Part shown: piece by piece, positions 61,449-64,000 of the stretch
Numbering within the stretch: position 1 is the stretch's first letter
Layout: every line of letters starts with the position of its first letter
Assembly: GCF_000682715.1 (NCBI RefSeq)
Contig: NZ_AWFH01000034.1
Coordinates: 62,001 to 126,000 of the forward strand
Length of the DNA: 64,000 bases
Source: Hyphomonas atlantica corrig.
GTDB taxonomy: Bacteria; Pseudomonadota; Alphaproteobacteria; Caulobacterales; Hyphomonadaceae
Direction of reading: 5' to 3'
Made by a program: the position numbers and the translations under genes
Notes under the pieces: model-generated
Databases searched by the model: none
Told to the model about the DNA's origin: nothing
Seen by the model: only the letters and a program-made list of their open reading frames with translations

Positions 61449-64000
61449 TGCATTCAGGCTTTCGATCAGTCCGCTGGTCACGGTGCCGGTCTCCGGAAGT
61501 CCGTGGTCGGCCTGGTAGGCACGAATGGCCGCGGCCGTGCCGGGGCCAACTGCGCCATCCGGAGTGCCGGGCTGATAGCCCAGCGCGGTCAGGGCCAGTT
61601 GGATGGACATCACCTGTTCAGGATTTCCGAGCTCCCAGGCTTGCGGCTCGAACTGGCCATTGGCTGGGCCATTGGCGCGCGAAGCAGTCCACGCATCCGT
61701 TTGCGCTTGGGCCAACGCGGCAGCTTCCTTTGAAACCGATGCTTTCAGCTCCATGACTTTTGCGGGGGCGCCAGCATCACCATTCTTGGCTGCAACCATA
61801 AACCAGTAAAGCGCTTCGGTGAGGTTGGGGCTGATACCCAGACCCTGCTCATACAGAATGCCCAGATTGTACTGGCTGTCGACGATGCCGTACTCAGCGC
61901 CCTTGCGGAACCATTCGACGGCGCCAGCATAGGATTGCGGACCGCCTTCGCCTTGCGCCATGAAGACAGCAAGGTCGTGCATGGCCTTTACATTCCCGTT
62001 CTGAGCGGCCTTTTCCGTCCACTGACGTGCGAGGTTCAGATCCTTGGGCACACCCGTGCCGCGCTCATGCAGCTTGGACAGAGTGTATTGCGCGATGGGA
62101 AGGCCTTTGTCGGCCGCGCTCTGCATCAGGGGCGCAGCCTCGCGCAGATTGTTCTCGGCGAGGTATTGCTGGGCAACATAATACTCAGCGACCGCATCGC
62201 CGGATGCGGCAAGGGTGGCAAGAGATTCTACTGCGGGGATCGGTGCGTAACTTACAGCGGTTTCGACCACCGGCGCTGTCTCTACCGGAGCAGGCAGTGC
62301 AGGGGTAGGCTGCGTTTCAAGCTCAGTGCCTTCGGGATCGGCCTGAGCGACAGCCGCCGGTGTGTCCTCTTCGAACAACATGGCGTCCGCATCCGTTGTC
62401 ATGCTCGCGACCGTGATGTCCTCCGCGGCCTCTGCGGGCTGCTCAACAGCGTCTGCTGAGGTTGTCGCGGTTGGCGCAACTGGCGCAGCGGCAACGCTCG
62501 GCGTGGACTGTTTTCCGCGCAGATACAGATATCCGCCGACGGCAGCCCCGGTAATCACGACGGCAGACGCTGCGGCATACAGAGGAAGCTTGCCATTGCT
62601 GAACATGCCGGAGCTGCTGTCACGGCTCGCTATCCGGATAGGTTGAGATGGGCGTCCTGACGACGCAGCGATTGCGGCTTGCCGCGCGGCGCTCATGAAG
62701 TCCAGCTTTTCCTCTTCTTGCGGAGCCTCTTCAATGAGTGGATCGAACTCTGCTTCGTCGCTGTCGGAATGGTCCGCCAGAATGGCATCAGCTTCAACTT
62801 CTTCTTCCGTCGGGGTGTCTTCTTCGAACGGAGATGATGACAAGTCGAACTCGTCATCTTCGAAGATGTCGGATTCTCTCGCTTCGGTATGGCTGTCATC
62901 ATACTCGTCGAGATCGACCAGAGGGTCGATTCCGTCGCCCGTGAGCGAGTCCGGCCCTGCGGTCAGGCTTTCATGGAAGTCATCGTCTGCGTCGACCGGG
63001 CCCGGTTCGGCCTCCGGCTCAACGAGTTCGTCAACAAGCTCAAAATCTTCTGTGTAAGCACTTTTCGCCGGTGCGGATGCGAGATTGTCTTCGGCGACTG
63101 TGTCGCTTTCATTTTCCGTCTCGACGTCGTCCGAAAAGAAGTCTTGCGGATCGTCAAACGCGGTCGAATCTTGCGGCAGGCCCGGCTCGAATTCCGCGTC
63201 ATAGTCTTCTGATAACAGGCTATCTGAATCTTCCGTCTGAAACTCTTCGAGCAGACTGTCCGCATCAATGAAGCTGTCTTCTGCGCCAAGACCTTCAATC
63301 GGATCGCGGCTTGCTTGAGCCGGGTTGATCGTATCTTCCAGATTTTCCAGTCGCGTTGCGAGCGATGCCATCGCCTTCTGGATTGGCGACAAGGATGCGC
63401 TGGTCTGGGTCTGGATCTGGTCGAGCCTGTCGGACATGCCTGTCAGGGCGTCTGATAGATTGGCATCCGCGCGCTTGCGAGTTTCTTCAATTTCTGTCGC
63501 CAGGGTCTGGAGGGCCTTGTCCTGACGAGACTGAAGGCGACCAGCGACATTGGCGACTTGCTCGCCGATTTGCGAGATGGCTTCCGCTGTGCGTTGTTCA
63601 CTTGCATTAACGCGCTTGTCGATCTGCTCACCAAACTCTTCGATCCGGTCTCCGACAAGTCCACCAATGCGTTTGATTTCAGAAGATACAGATTGGATGT
63701 CGTTGCTCTGACGCTCCTTGTCCTCGGAGACAGTACGGCGTACACTGTCAATCTCTGAGCGGATGTCCTCGAACACGTCATCAGCAGGCGCAGCAGCCGC
63801 CTTGCTGATCTCTTCTGCCAATTCCCGGCGCGTCGTGTCTACTGACTGGCGCACGGTTTCCATGATCTGCTCAAACCGGGATTCGAATTCAGCCCGCAAC
63901 TTGTCGGCCATATCTGGCTCAACAGACCGGGACAGTGAGCCGATTTTCACGTCCAGATCGTTCAGCGTGGATTCCAGGCTTAGCAGCGCGGCGTCGGTGG
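61434..64000 (-). CDS. PodJ-like polarity/Sel1/peptidoglycan-binding protein (5' end outside window)
   Basis: At least 855 residues are in frame, and the frame remains open to the window edge, so the start is missing. Order: a long coiled coil (ADKLRAEFESRFEQIMETVR; SSEIKRIGGLVGDRIEEFGE), an acidic low-complexity segment (DDFHESL, EEDTPTEEEVEAD), and one TM helix (LPLYAAASAVVITGAAVGGYL). A periplasmic part follows with three or four Sel1/TPR repeats (LPIAQYTLSKLHERGTGVPKD, GIVDSQYNLGILYEQGLG) and a C-terminal PG-binding_1 domain (IQLALTALGYQPGTPDGAVG). This is the layout of Caulobacter PodJ, which organises the flagellar/pili pole. Orthology is likely but not proved. Confidence 0.82.
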   Translation of the reverse strand, partial: TDAALLSLESTLNDLDVKIGSLSRSVEPDMADKLRAEFESRFEQIMETVRQSVDTTRRELAEEISKAAAAPADDVFEDIRSEIDSVRRTVSEDKERQSNDIQSVSSEIKRIGGLVGDRIEEFGEQIDKRVNASEQRTAEAISQIGEQVANVAGRLQSRQDKALQTLATEIEETRKRADANLSDALTGMSDRLDQIQTQTSASLSPIQKAMASLATRLENLEDTINPAQASRDPIEGLGAEDSFIDADSLLEEFQTEDSDSLLSEDYDAEFEPGLPQDSTAFDDPQDFFSDDVETENESDTVAEDNLASAPAKSAYTEDFELVDELVEPEAEPGPVDADDDFHESLTAGPDSLTGDGIDPLVDLDEYDDSHTEARESDIFEDDEFDLSSSPFEEDTPTEEEVEADAILADHSDSDEAEFDPLIEEAPQEEEKLDFMSAARQAAIAASSGRPSQPIRIASRDSSSGMFSNGKLPLYAAASAVVITGAAVGGYLYLRGKQSTPSVAAAPVAPTATTSADAVEQPAEAAEDITVASMTTDADAMLFEEDTPAAVAQADPEGTELETQPTPALPAPVETAPVVETAVSYAPIPAVESLATLAASGDAVAEYYVAQQYLAENNLREAAPLMQSAADKGLPIAQYTLSKLHERGTGVPKDLNLARQWTEKAAQNGNVKAMHDLAVFMAQGEGGPQSYAGAVEWFRKGAEYGIVDSQYNLGILYEQGLGISPNLTEALYWFMVAAKNGDAGAPAKVMELKASVSKEAAALAQAQTDAWTASRANGPANGQFEPQAWELGNPEQVMSIQLALTALGYQPGTPDGAVGPGTAAAIRAYQADHGLPETGTVTSGLIESLNAKAGA

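Noticed and set aside
1-64000. CRISPR arrays, prophage, integrase, toxin-antitoxin or restriction-modification operons
   Set aside because: No regularly spaced repeats, phage structural genes, recombinases or methyltransferase-nuclease pairs were seen; the DUF559 and GIY-YIG proteins stand without such partners.

Overview
The window looks like the chromosome of a GC-rich alphaproteobacterium, most likely from the Hyphomonadaceae/Caulobacterales side. Supporting this are a SAM-II riboswitch on metA, a tandem glycine riboswitch on a split-gcvP operon, DUF2093 beside recA, a TIGR02301-type protein, a PodJ-like polarity protein, a TonB-dependent receptor and a SoxR-type regulator with its classical operator. 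The genus is inferred from gene content, not from an rRNA gene. There is no rRNA, no CRISPR array, no prophage and no transposase. Most of the window is ordinary core genome.

Layout. 1-4.9 kb: end of a dihydroorotase gene, a voltage-gated K+ channel with a zinc-ribbon tail, a feruloyl-CoA synthase and a ThDP enzyme. 4.9-11.8 kb: TonB receptor, soluble lytic transglycosylase, dapA, smpB and a membrane protein. 11.8-15.9 kb: a minus-strand gene run (VOC protein, a small ORF, gamma-glutamyltransferase, DUF559 nuclease, uracil-DNA glycosylase) reading from a SoxR-type promoter, with soxR divergent. 15.9-24.5 kb: assorted metabolism, a very acidic lipoprotein, a glycosyltransferase/Nudix pair, a patatin and rsmD. 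24.5-35.2 kb: tadA, a Kef antiporter, a Mn2+-riboswitch-controlled GDT1 exporter, LysR, TauE, acyl-CoA dehydrogenase, ttcA, GIY-YIG, rnhB and a quinone reductase. 35.3-37.7 kb: one A/T-rich, apparently foreign gene for a large beta-helix membrane protein. 37.7-51.6 kb: M23 peptidase, recA, alaS, metA, tRNA-Pro(CGG), trhO, ispH, argS and a DUF697 protein. 51.6-56.7 kb: the glycine cleavage operon gcvT-gcvH-gcvPA-orf-gcvPB. 56.7-64 kb: an acyltransferase, two overlapping amidohydrolase genes, and a PodJ/Sel1/peptidoglycan-binding protein cut by the window end.

The most interesting point is the 445-bp unit at 12471-12915. A DUF559 (Vsr-like) endonuclease gene sits between two inverted copies of the same hairpin repeat. 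Each copy has perfect 11-bp arms, a 2-nt loop and a G-rich tail pointing inward, and lies within about 15 nt of the gene. The unit fills the whole gap between ggt and the UDG gene, and its hairpin arm provides the apparent Shine-Dalgarno of the UDG gene. It looks like a minimal REP/REPIN-like mobile element with a DUF559 nuclease where a transposase would be expected, lodged inside a redox-stress operon. Next in interest are the foreign beta-helix/channel-like gene, the unexplained gene coupled inside the gcv operon, and the second amidohydrolase, which has lost its metal ligands.
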